Below the pieces are notes generated by a model. That model ran no database searches and was not told the DNA's origin. It worked only from the letters and a program-made list of their open reading frames with translations. A stretch of DNA of 64,000 bases from Sphingomonas sp. PP-CC-1A-547. Its GTDB lineage: Bacteria; Pseudomonadota; Alphaproteobacteria; Sphingomonadales; Sphingomonadaceae. A program made the translations under genes and the position numbers. This document shows positions 47,346-56,300 of this stretch, in pieces. The stretch spans positions 248,001 to 312,000 of the forward strand of contig NZ_RAPZ01000012.1 of assembly GCF_003610375.1 (NCBI RefSeq), given 5' to 3'. Each line of letters starts with the position of its first letter. Position 1 is the stretch's first letter.

Positions 47346-48131
47346 ATGGGAATGAACGAAACTTCCGCGACCTCCGCCTCGGGCCTGAGCCTGCTGCCCG
47401 ATGGCATCGCCACGCTGACGGCGATCCACTTCACGATCATCGCCGTCGTGGCGATCCTCGTCGTGATCGGCCTGATCTGGGGCATCCGGGCCAAGCGCAG
47501 CCGCACCAAGGCCGTGCACGACGTGATCGCAAACGCGGAGGAGGCCGGCGTTCCGCCCGAGCCGGTCTCGGCAAAACCACCCGAGCCGATCGCGGCGAAA
47601 CCCGAGGTCGAGCCACGCAAGGCCGAGCAATTCCAGACGCAGACGCAGACGCAGACGCCGATCGCGCCGGTTGCGCCGCCCCCGTCTGCGCCGCCCGTGC
47701 GCAGTGCGCCCGAACCTACGCCGGTCTTGCGCGACGACGATGCCCCCGAAACGCCCGATCGTCTGGCCGATGAACCGATCGCCGCCGCGTCGCCCCTGGA
47801 GGCAAGTCCGGCAACCGAAACTGCCGCACCCGCACCCGTAGCGCCACCCGAACAGGCGCCGATCGCACCGGCAGCACCGGCGCAGTCCTATGCGGACGGG
47901 CCCGTCACGCAGTTGAAAGGGCTCGGGCCGAAGGTTGCCGCACAACTCGGCGCGCTTGGCGTTTCGACGGTCGGCGAGATGGCGGCGCTGTCGGACAACG
48001 AGGCGCAGCGGATCGACGCGCAGCTCGGTAATTTCACTGGTCGGATGGGTCGCGATCGTTGGATCGAGCAGGCGCGGTTGCTGGCGGCCGGTGACAAGGC
48101 TGGCTTCGAGGCGGTGTTCGGCAAACTCTGA
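47346..48131 (+). CDS. Membrane-anchored protein with C-terminal helix-hairpin-helix domain
   Basis: Starting at ATG 47346 (ATG 47352 is also possible) the product has 261 aa. Residues about 22-48 form a single membrane helix (IHFTIIAVVAILVVIGLIWG), followed by KRSR, so the C-terminus should be cytoplasmic. A long proline/alanine/glutamate-rich linker (about 65-185) leads to VTQLKGLGPKVAAQLGALGV, a helix-hairpin-helix of the type annotated as flap-endonuclease-like or DUF4332. It could tether DNA or a partner to the membrane; no catalytic residues are visible, so nuclease activity is doubtful. Confidence 0.82.
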   Translation: MGMNETSATSASGLSLLPDGIATLTAIHFTIIAVVAILVVIGLIWGIRAKRSRTKAVHDVIANAEEAGVPPEPVSAKPPEPIAAKPEVEPRKAEQFQTQTQTQTPIAPVAPPPSAPPVRSAPEPTPVLRDDDAPETPDRLADEPIAAASPLEASPATETAAPAPVAPPEQAPIAPAAPAQSYADGPVTQLKGLGPKVAAQLGALGVSTVGEMAALSDNEAQRIDAQLGNFTGRMGRDRWIEQARLLAAGDKAGFEAVFGKL

Positions 48132-48289
48132 GCTACGCCTTCGCTCCAGACGGATTGGGACGTCGCGCGATCGGTTAACCGCGATCCGCACGCGCGGATG
48201 ACGATTGGCTCTATGCTCCACGCGCGCCGACGGGCATGTCAGGCGCGTCGCATCTCGATGTAGGAGAGCGGCCGATAACAGGGCGATGA

Positions 48290-49399
48290 GTGCACATGCT
48301 GGTAACGATGAGCGCAATGCTGTTGACGGCTGCCCCCGTTCACGTGACGGCCGCGCCGATAGCGTTGCCCGGCGTCGGTGCGAGCGTGGCGGTGCCGGGC
48401 GCGGTAGTGTCGCCGTTCGCGGGTGACTTCGAGCCCATCGCGGCGATGGCGGTTTCGCCGCTAGCCCTGGCCGCGTCGCTTCCGGCGATCGAGATTTTCG
48501 CCCAGGGGCTGCCGACGCAGGACATTCCGCCGGTCGGTCCCGCTCCACTGGGAACTCCGCCCGCCCAGCGGACGCCCAACGACATCATCGTGACCGGCCG
48601 CAAGGAGACCGCGGGCGATCCGCTGCGCGCGGTCAACGCCGAGTCGTTCGCGGTGACGCAGAAGGTCGACGACGCGGTGATCGGCCCGGTCGCGCGGACC
48701 TACAAGAAGACCGTGCCGAGCCCCATTCGACGCGGCATCCACAATTTCCTCTACAATCTGCGCGAGCCGATCGTCTTCCTGAACTTCCTGCTGCAGTTCA
48801 AGCCGGGCAAGGCGGCGGAGACGGTCGGGCGGTTCGCGATCAACACGACGATCGGCGTGGCGGGGGTGCTCGACGTCGCCAAGAAGAAGCCGTTCCACCT
48901 GCCGCGGCGGTCGAACGGGTTCGCCAACACGCTCGGCTATTACGGCGTCAAGAACGGCCCGTTCCTGTTCCTGCCGCTGGTCGGACCGACGACGATCCGC
49001 GACCTGCTGGGAGGTGCGATCGATCGCCTGATCCTGCCGGTCGCCGTCGGCAAGCCGTTCACCAGCACGGCGTACGCCATCCCCGCGGGCATCTTGGGTG
49101 CGCTCGATCACCGGTCGGAATTCGACCAGACGCTGAAGGACCTGCACGACAACTCGCCAGATCCATATGCAGCGACGCGCGCCTTCTATCTCAACCGGCG
49201 ACAGGCGGAGATCGACCACCTCCACGGGCGGGTCGAGGGCGATCCGGCGGGGATGTCGGGGCCACCGCCGAGTGTGGTGCCTTTCGTGCCGAGCGATCTG
49301 GAGCCTGGGGCCAAGCCGGTTTCGGAGGTGCCAATGGAGGCTCCGGTAGTCACGACTCCCGCGATCGATGCGAAGCCCGCTGCCGAAACCGGTCAGTAA
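48290..49399 (+). CDS. mlaA: MlaA (VacJ) family phospholipid-retrieval protein
   Basis: This 369-aa protein sits in the outer membrane and removes misplaced phospholipid from the outer leaflet for MlaFEDB. The MlaA domain runs from about residue 125 to 285: RGIHNFLYNLREPIVFLNFLL, ETVGRFAINTTIGVAGVLDV, NTLGYYGVKNGPFLFLPLVG, TIRDLLGGAIDRLI. No lipobox is evident, unlike E. coli MlaA; the N-terminus is a hydrophobic alanine-rich leader. The start is uncertain: GTG 48290 has AGGG 7 bases upstream, with ATGs at 48296 and 48308. Before the domain lies NDIIVTGRKE, resembling the plug-start motif of sphingomonad TonB receptors. No other mla genes are nearby. Confidence 0.85.
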   Translation: MHMLVTMSAMLLTAAPVHVTAAPIALPGVGASVAVPGAVVSPFAGDFEPIAAMAVSPLALAASLPAIEIFAQGLPTQDIPPVGPAPLGTPPAQRTPNDIIVTGRKETAGDPLRAVNAESFAVTQKVDDAVIGPVARTYKKTVPSPIRRGIHNFLYNLREPIVFLNFLLQFKPGKAAETVGRFAINTTIGVAGVLDVAKKKPFHLPRRSNGFANTLGYYGVKNGPFLFLPLVGPTTIRDLLGGAIDRLILPVAVGKPFTSTAYAIPAGILGALDHRSEFDQTLKDLHDNSPDPYAATRAFYLNRRQAEIDHLHGRVEGDPAGMSGPPPSVVPFVPSDLEPGAKPVSEVPMEAPVVTTPAIDAKPAAETGQ

Positions 49400-49445
49400 A
49401 ATAGGCGGAGCCGAACGGGCTCGTCTCTTCTTCCCCCTGCCCTTT

Positions 49446-49582
49446 CCGTTCGTGCTGAGTAGAGACCGAGTAGCTCCGTCAGGAGCGTATCGAGGGCTCG
49501 TATCGAAGCATGGGTTCCGTGCGCCAACCTGTTCCTTCGATACGCCGCTTCGACAAGCTCAGCAGCTACTCAGGACGAACGG
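49446..49582. repeat. Long inverted repeat, TCGTCCTGAGTAG/TATCGAAG type
   Basis: CCGTTCGTGCTGAGTAG (49446 onward) and TCGTATCGAAG (to about 49508) are inverted in TTCGATACGCCGCTTCGACA and CTACTCAGGACGAACGG (49536-49582). This type, with GAACGG ends and a CGATACG core, differs from the GCGAAGGC type. It lies between mlaA and the HlyC-type gene. Confidence 0.7.
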
Positions 49583-49638
49583 ATTGTGGGGTCAGCGGGC
49601 CTTCCGCAAGCGAGGCAAGCAAGCAACTTAACCCCGAG

Positions 49639-49743
49639 TACCTCCCCGGCGGAGGCCGGGGCCCAATTGGGGGACGTCGTAAACTAGGGTAGCGCTTCGT
49701 TACTGCGGCCTTGCCAATTGGACCCCGGCCTTCGCCGGGGTGG
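49639..49743. repeat. REP-like long inverted repeat, CCGGCGGAGGCCGG type
   Basis: TACCTCCCCGGCGGAGGCCG plus GGGCCCAATTGG (49639-49670) is inverted in CCAATTGGACCCCGGCCTTC plus GCCGGGGTGG (49714-49743). It closely matches the elements at 16771 and 22826, including the internal spacer piece GTAACGAAGCGCT, which appears inverted here as AGCGCTTCGTTAC. The space 49400-49796 holds these two repeats and no gene that I can see. Confidence 0.78.
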
Positions 49744-49796
49744 TGCATACGTAGAAGCGTCGGGTTCGATCTAACCCTCCGCGCGCCGCCAAGCCC

Positions 49797-51098
49797 TCAG
49801 ACTTCGCTCACCAGCAGCTTGTCGATCCGGCGGCCGTCGAGGTCGACGATCTCGAACTTCCAGCCCTGTTCGACGAAGCTTTCGCCCTCGCCGGGAAGGT
49901 GACGGAACACCGACAGCGCGAGGCCGGCGACCGTCGCGTAGTCCCGGTCCTCGGGGAGGTCGATGCCGAGGCGGTCGGCGAGCGAGTCCGCCGCCATCGT
50001 CCCAGCCACAAGCAGAGAGCCGTCGTCGCGCACCACGACCGAAGGCGCATCGTCCGGATCCGAGTCCGACTTGAACTCGCCGGCGATCGCCGCGAGCAGG
50101 TCGGCGGGCGTGACGATGCCTTCGAAATGGCCGTATTCGTCATGGATCAGCGCCATTGGCACTTCGGCTTCGCGCAGCGCCAGCAGCGCATCCATCGCGT
50201 CGATCTGGTCGATCACCACCGGCGCCTTGCGCATCAGCGCGCGCAGGTCGATCGGCTCGCCGCGAAACAGCGCGGCGGCGATGTCGCGCGCCTGGACGAC
50301 GCCCTTGACCGTATCGATCGAGCCTTCGCCGACCGGCAGGCGGGTGTGCTGCGATGCGAGCAGCGTCTCGCGGATCTCGTCGGGGCCCCAGTCGCAGTCG
50401 AGCCAGTCGATCTCGGTGCGCGGCGTCATCACTTCGCGGACCGGGCGGTCGGCGAGGCGGACGACTCCCGAGATGATCGAGCGCTCATGCTCCTCGATGA
50501 TCCCCGACTTCGACGCCTCGGCGACGATCATGTGGAGCTCTTCGGCGGTGACGTGCTCTTCCGATTCGCGGTTCAGGCGAAGCGCGCGGAAGATCAGCGC
50601 GCTGGTCGAATCGAGCACCCAGACGATCGGTGCGGTGCCGATCGCGAGCCAGCGCATCACCGGCGCCATGAACGACGCGATCGCCTCGGGCGCACGCAAC
50701 GCGAACTGCTTGGGGACGAGTTCGCCGATGATCAGCGACGCATAAGTGGTGAGGCCGATGACGATCGCGAACCCGGCGGTCTCCGCGGTCGAGGCTGACA
50801 GGCCCCACGCCTGCAACCGCGCGGCGGTCGGCATGCCGAGGCTGGAGCCCGAATAGGCACCCGCCAGGATGCCGATCAGCGTGATGCCGATCTGGACGGT
50901 CGAGAGGAACTTGCCTGGGTCGGCGGCGAGCACGAGTGCGGCGCGCGCGCCCTTCTTGCCCGAGCGCGCCATCGCCTCGAGCCGGGCCTTGCGCGCGGAG
51001 ACGATCGCGAGTTCGCTCATCGCGAACACGCCGTTCAACGCGACGAGCGCGAGGATGATCGCAACGTCGATCCAGGGGAAGGGGGGAAGCGGTGCCAT
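49797..51098 (-). CDS. CNNM/HlyC-CorC family membrane protein with CBS pair
   Basis: The ATG at 51098 gives 433 aa. Residues 1-190 are the DUF21/CNNM membrane domain (DVAIILALVALNGVFAMSEL, MSELAIVSARKARLEAMARS, IGITLIGILAGAYSGSSLG, SLIIGELVPKQFAL). A CBS pair follows (VREVMTPRTEIDWLDCDWG, TRLPVGEGSID, VKGVVQARDI; PMALIHDEYGHFEGIVTPADLLAAI). The C-terminal CorC_HlyC domain covers about 345-430. Such proteins are named hemolysin-like but most likely export or sense Mg2+ and other cations. The longer open frame upstream overlaps the divergent OmpA-like gene region and was rejected. Confidence 0.92.
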   Translation of the reverse strand: MAPLPPFPWIDVAIILALVALNGVFAMSELAIVSARKARLEAMARSGKKGARAALVLAADPGKFLSTVQIGITLIGILAGAYSGSSLGMPTAARLQAWGLSASTAETAGFAIVIGLTTYASLIIGELVPKQFALRAPEAIASFMAPVMRWLAIGTAPIVWVLDSTSALIFRALRLNRESEEHVTAEELHMIVAEASKSGIIEEHERSIISGVVRLADRPVREVMTPRTEIDWLDCDWGPDEIRETLLASQHTRLPVGEGSIDTVKGVVQARDIAAALFRGEPIDLRALMRKAPVVIDQIDAMDALLALREAEVPMALIHDEYGHFEGIVTPADLLAAIAGEFKSDSDPDDAPSVVVRDDGSLLVAGTMAADSLADRLGIDLPEDRDYATVAGLALSVFRHLPGEGESFVEQGWKFEIVDLDGRRIDKLLVSEV

Positions 51099-51293
51099 TG
51101 GCTCAGGCGCTCTTTGCAGGACAACGGTCCGCCGCACAACCGTCCTTACGCACTGGCTTGCGCATACTCGACATCGGAACGCGAAGATGGTCAGGCTCGG
51201 TTCAGTGCGCAGGCGGAACAATCGTCGCGACACCGGGTTATCGGCGGTATCGGGCGAAATGCCGTCATCCATCACGTCTCAGGGAGATTATCT

Positions 51294-51968
51294 ATGAAAA
51301 CCAAGATGTTCGCAGGTGCTGCAATCGCCGCACTGATCGCCACCAGCGGCTGCACCACCGATCCGGAGACGGGTCGCCAGACGATCTCGAAGACCGCATT
51401 GGGCGGCATCGGCGGCGCGCTGGGCGGCTATCTGCTCGGCGACGTGGTCGGTGGACGGCATGACCGGACCGAGAAGCTGCTCGGCGCGGGCATCGGTGGT
51501 CTCGCGGGTGCGGGCATCGGCGCGTACATGGACAAGCAGGAGCGCGACCTGCGCGCGCGCACTGCCGGCACCGACGTGCAGGTGATCCGCCAGGGCGACG
51601 ATCTGGTGCTCAACATCCCGTCGGGCATCACCTTCGCGTATGACAGCGCCAACGTGCAGCCGCAGTTCCAGCGGACCCTGGACCAAGTCGCGGATACGCT
51701 GTCGCAGTACAACCAGACCTACATCGACGTGTACGGGCATACCGATTCGACAGGCAGCGATGCGTATAACCAGACGCTGTCGGAGCGTCGTGCGCGGTCG
51801 GTCGCGGATTATCTGGCAGGCCACGGCGTGCAGACTGCGCGTATCGGCACGCGCGGCTACGGCGAAACACAGCCGATTGCTTCGAATGATACCGATGCGG
51901 GTCGGGCTGCAAACCGTCGCGTCGAGGTGAAGATCGTGCCGATCACGCAGAACGACCTGCGCCAGTAA
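51294..51968 (+). CDS. OmpA-family lipoprotein with glycine-zipper
   Basis: The ATG at 51294 has AGGGAG 9 bases upstream and gives 224 aa. The leader MKTKMFAGAAIAALIATSGC ends in a probable, slightly atypical lipobox (T-S-G-C). A glycine-zipper-like segment follows (TALGGIGGALGGYLLGDVVG, GAGIGGLAGAGIGAYMDKQE). The C-terminal OmpA domain, about 105-215, has SGITFAYDSANVQPQFQ, YIDVYGHTDSTGSDAYNQTL, LSERRARSVADYL and RGYGETQPIASNDTDAGRAA, including the peptidoglycan-binding D and R. It should tie the outer membrane to the cell wall (YiaD/Pal-like). Confidence 0.92.
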   Translation: MKTKMFAGAAIAALIATSGCTTDPETGRQTISKTALGGIGGALGGYLLGDVVGGRHDRTEKLLGAGIGGLAGAGIGAYMDKQERDLRARTAGTDVQVIRQGDDLVLNIPSGITFAYDSANVQPQFQRTLDQVADTLSQYNQTYIDVYGHTDSTGSDAYNQTLSERRARSVADYLAGHGVQTARIGTRGYGETQPIASNDTDAGRAANRRVEVKIVPITQNDLRQ

Positions 51969-52003
51969 GCTGGGCCTATCGAGGGTATTCTCCCCCTCGC
52001 CTA

Positions 52004-52085
52004 CCGTTCCCCCGCGAAAGCGGGGGTCCAGGAACCAAGAGCGTTACGACTGGTACCCTGGGCTCCCGCCTTCGCGGGAGAACGG
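52004..52085. repeat. REP-like inverted repeat, CCCGCGAAAGCGGG type
   Basis: CCGTTCCCCCGCGAAAGCGG plus GGGTCCAGG (52004-52032) is inverted in CCCTGGGCTCCCGCCTTCGC plus GGGAGAACGG (52056-52085). It lies between the OmpA-like gene and csaA, which converge. Confidence 0.8.
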
Positions 52086-52107
52086 AGTTAGGCGGTAACC
52101 GGACGGT

Positions 52108-52455
52108 TCAAAATAGACGGCCCCCATTCGGGACTTGTCCGGTCGGCGAGATCAGCACGACCTTCCCGTCCGCATCGGGAAAGCCGAGCGTCAGGACTTC
52201 GGACATCATCGGGCCGATCTGCCGCGGCGGGAAGTTGACCACCGCGGCGACCTGGCGGCCGATCAGCGTTTCCGGCGTGTAATGTTCGGTGATCTGCGCG
52301 GAGGAGCGCTTCACGCCGATCTCCGCACCAAAATCGATCCGCAGCTTGATCGCGGGCTTGCGCGCTTCGGGGAAGGGCTCGGCCTCGACGATCGTGCCGA
52401 CGCGGATGTCGACCTTTTCGAAGTCGGGATAGGCGATCACCTCAGAAATCGACAT
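52108..52455 (-). CDS. csaA: CsaA-type tRNA-binding protein
   Basis: The 115-aa OB-fold protein resembles the tRNA-binding domain of methionyl-tRNA synthetase and the secretion chaperone CsaA. Landmarks are [80 protein letters not shown] and the terminal [15 protein letters not shown]. It binds tRNA or unfolded protein as a dimer; its in vivo role is not settled. Its start overlaps the GST stop by 14 bases, so the two are co-translated. Confidence 0.93.
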   Translation of the reverse strand: MSISEVIAYPDFEKVDIRVGTIVEAEPFPEARKPAIKLRIDFGAEIGVKRSSAQITEHYTPETLIGRQVAAVVNFPPRQIGPMMSEVLTLGFPDADGKVVLISPTGQVPNGGRLF

Positions 52456-53116
52456 TGTCGTAGTGCGCCGGGGGTGAGATCAGCTCCATCCGTTCGGACA
52501 GCAGCGGGCGGAAGCTCGGGCGGCTCTTGAAACCGCGATACCAGCGCGCGGTCTGGTCGTGGCCCTTCCAGTCGATCCCGCCGAGATAATCGGTGACGGA
52601 TATCTGCGCGGCCGCCGCCAGATCGGCGAGGCTCATTGTCGCGCCGCCGAGCCAATTCCGGTGGTCGAGCAGGTAGTCCATATAATCGAGATGCCCGACC
52701 GCGGCCTTCATCGCTTCACGCAAGCCCTTCGCGTCGGGCGCGGTGCGGTGGGCGAGGCGCTTGACCATGCGCTCGTGGAGCAGCGGCCCGGTGACGTCGC
52801 GGTAGAAGTGCGTGTCGAACCACGTGACCAGCCGGCGGATCTCGGCGCGGTTGGTCGCGGTGCCGTTGATCATCGCCGCCTTCTCGACGGTTTCCTCGAA
52901 GAATTCGCAGATCGCCATCGAATCGATCAGCGGGGCGACGCCGCGCGATGCATCGACCATCACCGGAGTCTGGCCGGCGGGGTTCATATCCATGAACTCG
53001 TCGCGGCGATCCCAGGGCGATTCGCGGACCAGTTCGTAGCCGACCCCCTTCTCGCCCAGCAGCAGGCGCACCTTTCGCGAGAAGGGACACAGGGGGAATT
53101 GATAAAGCTGCCACAT
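52442..53116 (-). CDS. Glutathione S-transferase family protein
   Basis: The 224-aa protein has an N-terminal thioredoxin-like domain, [20 protein letters not shown], with a C-P-F-S active-site motif like that of glutaredoxin- or omega/beta-type GSTs. [11 protein letters not shown] and [13 protein letters not shown] bind the glutathione gamma-glutamyl part. The helical C-domain has [40 protein letters not shown] with the N-cap aspartate, and [20 protein letters not shown]. The substrate is unknown. It is upstream of and overlaps csaA. Confidence 0.9.
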   Translation of the reverse strand: MWQLYQFPLCPFSRKVRLLLGEKGVGYELVRESPWDRRDEFMDMNPAGQTPVMVDASRGVAPLIDSMAICEFFEETVEKAAMINGTATNRAEIRRLVTWFDTHFYRDVTGPLLHERMVKRLAHRTAPDAKGLREAMKAAVGHLDYMDYLLDHRNWLGGATMSLADLAAAAQISVTDYLGGIDWKGHDQTARWYRGFKSRPSFRPLLSERMELISPPAHYDNVDF

Positions 53117-53182
53117 GCCATCCGTTTAGGCGGTGGGGGGCGGCTGTGTCACTAGCGCGGGTTGGCGCCGAGCAAGAAGATT

Positions 53183-53334
53183 TGGTTCACGCGGAGGTGT
53201 TGCGTTCGCTGCGGGCGAAGCTCCTTCACCACCGATCGCAATAAGAGAGATGCAGAGGGACTTTAGCTCCGCGTCTCCGCGTCTCCGCGTGAAACCTCTA
53301 ACTTGCACCACCCCGGGCGGGCGCCGGGGTGGTG
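53183..53334. repeat. Inverted repeat and GC-rich stem-loop downstream of gltB
   Basis: GGTTCACGCGGAGG (near 53183) is inverted in CCGCGTGAAACC around 53286-53296; the right arm carries a short tandem of CGTCTCCG units at about 53271-53290. Separately, CACCACCCCGG (53306-53316) and CCGGGGTGGTG (53324-53334) form an 11-bp stem 14 bases beyond the gltB stop. It has no T-tract and so could be either a weak terminator or a stabilising 3' stem. Confidence 0.6.
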
Positions 53335-53347
53335 TGAGGGCTTGGGC

Positions 53348-56300
53348 TTATTCCGCCGCGACCAGTTCCGCGCTGTCGTCCAGTGGGTGCGACAGGCGCG
53401 TCAGCATTTCCTTCGGCACGATCTGCCAGAAATGGGGAGCCACGCGGTCCCAATCTTCCAGCAGGCCCTTCGACCATTTGCTGTCGGTATGGTCGGCATG
53501 ATCGCGCACCAGGTCGAGCAACACGTCGGCCCAGTGGAGCGACTTCACGCGGTCCCAGGTGATGTTCTCGGGGTTGGCGCGCTTCGCGAAGACGCCGTCG
53601 GGATCGTAGACGAACGCCATCCCGCCGGTCATCCCCGCGCCGAAGTTGGCGCCGACCGCGCCGAGCACGACTGCGATGCCGTTGGTCATGTACTCGCAGC
53701 CGTTCGCGCCGCAGCCTTCGACGACCACGGTCGCGCCCGAGTTGCGGACCGCGAAACGCTCGCCCGCCTGCCCTGCCGCGAACAGCCGGCCGGAGGTTGC
53801 GCCGTAGAGCACGGTGTTGCCGATGATCGTGTTGTCCTGAGACGCGAGCGGCGAACTGACCGCCGGCCGCACGATGATCGTGCCGCCCGAGAGCCCCTTG
53901 CCGACATAGTCGTTCGAATCGCCGAACACTTCGAGCGTGATGCCCTTGCACAGGAACGCGCCGAGCGACTGCCCCGCCGACCCCCGCAGACGGATCGTAA
54001 CGTGGTTGTCCGCGAGCGTCGACATCCCGAACTTCCGCGTGATCTCACTCGACAGCCGCGTGCCGACCGCGCGGTGCGTGTTGCGCACCGAATAGGTCAG
54101 CTGCATCTTCTCGCCGCGCGAGAATACCGCGGACGCATCCTTGATGATCTGCGCGTCGAGGCTGTCGGGGACTTCGTTGCGGAAGGTCGACAGGCTGAAC
54201 CGGCGCTGCGAATCGTCGGCATCGACCTTCGCCAGGATCGGGTTGAGATCGAGATCGTCAAGATGCTCCGCCCCGCGGCTGACCTGACGCAGCAATTCGG
54301 TGCGGCCGATCACGTCGTCGAGGCTCTTCACGCCGAGCCGCGCGAGGATGTCGCGAACTTCCTCGGCGATGAAGGTCATCAGGTTTATCACCTTCTCGGG
54401 CGTGCCGACGAACTTCTGGCGGAGCGCGTCGTTCTGCGTGCAGATGCCGACAGGGCACGTGTTCGAATGGCATTGCCGCACCATGATGCAGCCCATCGCG
54501 ACGAGGCTCAGCGTGCCGATCCCGAACTCTTCCGCGCCGAGGATCGCCGCGATGACGATATCGCGACCGGTCTTCAGCCCGCCATCGGTGCGCAGCCGCA
54601 CGCGACCGCGCAGGCCGTTGAGCGTCAGCACCTGGTTGACCTCCGACAGGCCCATTTCCCACGGCGTGCCCGCATACTTGATCGAGGTTTGTGGCGACGC
54701 ACCGGTGCCGCCGACATGGCCGGCGATCAGGATCACGTCGGCATGCGCCTTCGCCACGCCCGCCGCGACCGTGCCGATGCCCGCCGACGAGACGAGCTTC
54801 ACGCAGACGCGGGCGCGCGGGTTGATCTGCTTCAGGTCGTAGATGAGCTGGGCCAGATCCTCGATAGAGTAGATGTCGTGGTGCGGCGGCGGCGAGATCA
54901 GCGTCACGCCGGGCGTCGCATGACGCAGCTTGGCGATGAACTCGGTGACCTTGAAGCCGGGCAGCTGGCCGCCCTCGCCGGGCTTGGCGCCCTGCGCGAC
55001 CTTGACCTCGATCTCCTCGCACGCGTTCAGATACTCCGCGGTGACGCCGAACCGGCCGGACGCGACCTGCTTGATCGACGAGTTGGCGTTGTCGCCGTTC
55101 GCGTACGGCACGAAGCGCGACTTGTCCTCGCCGCCCTCGCCCGACACGGCCTTGGCGCCGATCCGGTTCATCGCGATCGCCAGCGTCTCGTGCGCCTCGG
55201 GTGACAGCGCGCCGAGCGACATGCCCGGGGTGACGAAGCGCTTGCGGATCTCGGTGATCGCCTCGACCTGGTCAACCGGAACGCCCTCCGCGGGGAAGTT
55301 GAATTGGAGCAGATCGCGCAAATACACCGGCGGCAGATCGGACACGCCGCGCGAGAATTGCAGATAGCTGGTGTAGCTGTCGGTCGCGACCGCAGTCTGG
55401 AGCAGGTGCATTAACTGCGCGGAATAGGCGTGCGTCTCGCCGGTATGGCGCTGGCGATAGAAGCCGCCGATCGGCAGCGTCGCGACGGCCGGATCGAACG
55501 CCGCTTCATGCCGGTCGGTCGCGTTGACGTGGAGCGAGGCGTAACCCTCGCCGCTGATCTTGGCGGGCATGCCGGGGAACAGGTCGTTGACCAGGCTGCG
55601 CGAGAGCCCGACGGCTTCGAAATTGTAGCCGCCGCGGTAGGACGAGATGACCGCGATGCCCATCTTCGACATGATCTTGAGCAACCCCTCCTCAACCGCG
55701 ACGCGGTGGCGGCGGAGGCATTCGGCGAGGTCGAGATCGCCGAACAGCCCGCGCGACTGGCGATCGACGATCGCGGCTTCGGCGAGATACGCGTTCACGG
55801 TGGTCGCGCCGACCCCGATCAGCACGGCGTAATAATGCGTGTCGAGGCACTCGGCCGAGCGAACGTTGATCGACGCGTAGGACCGCAGGCCACGGCGGAC
55901 GAGGTGCGTGTGGACCGCCGCGACCGCGAGCACGCCGGCGATACCGACGCGGTCTTCGGAGATCGCCTCGTCGGTGAGGAAGATCTCGCTCTTGCCCTGG
56001 CGGACAGCCTGCTCCGCCTCGTTGCGGATTCGCTGGATCGCCGCGCGGAGCTTCTCCGGGCCACCACCGACGTCGAACGTGCAGTCGATCTCGGCAACCG
56101 CATTACCGAAATGCGCCTTCAACCGCGACCAATGCTCGCCCGTCAGCACCGGCGAATCGAGCACCAGCACGCGCTCGCGCTGGTCGCGGACGTCGAGGAT
56201 GTTCGCGAGATTGCCGAACCGCGTCTTCAGCGACATCACGTGGCGCTCGCGCAACGGATCGATCGGCGGGTTGGTCACCTGCGAGAAGTTCTGGCGGAAG

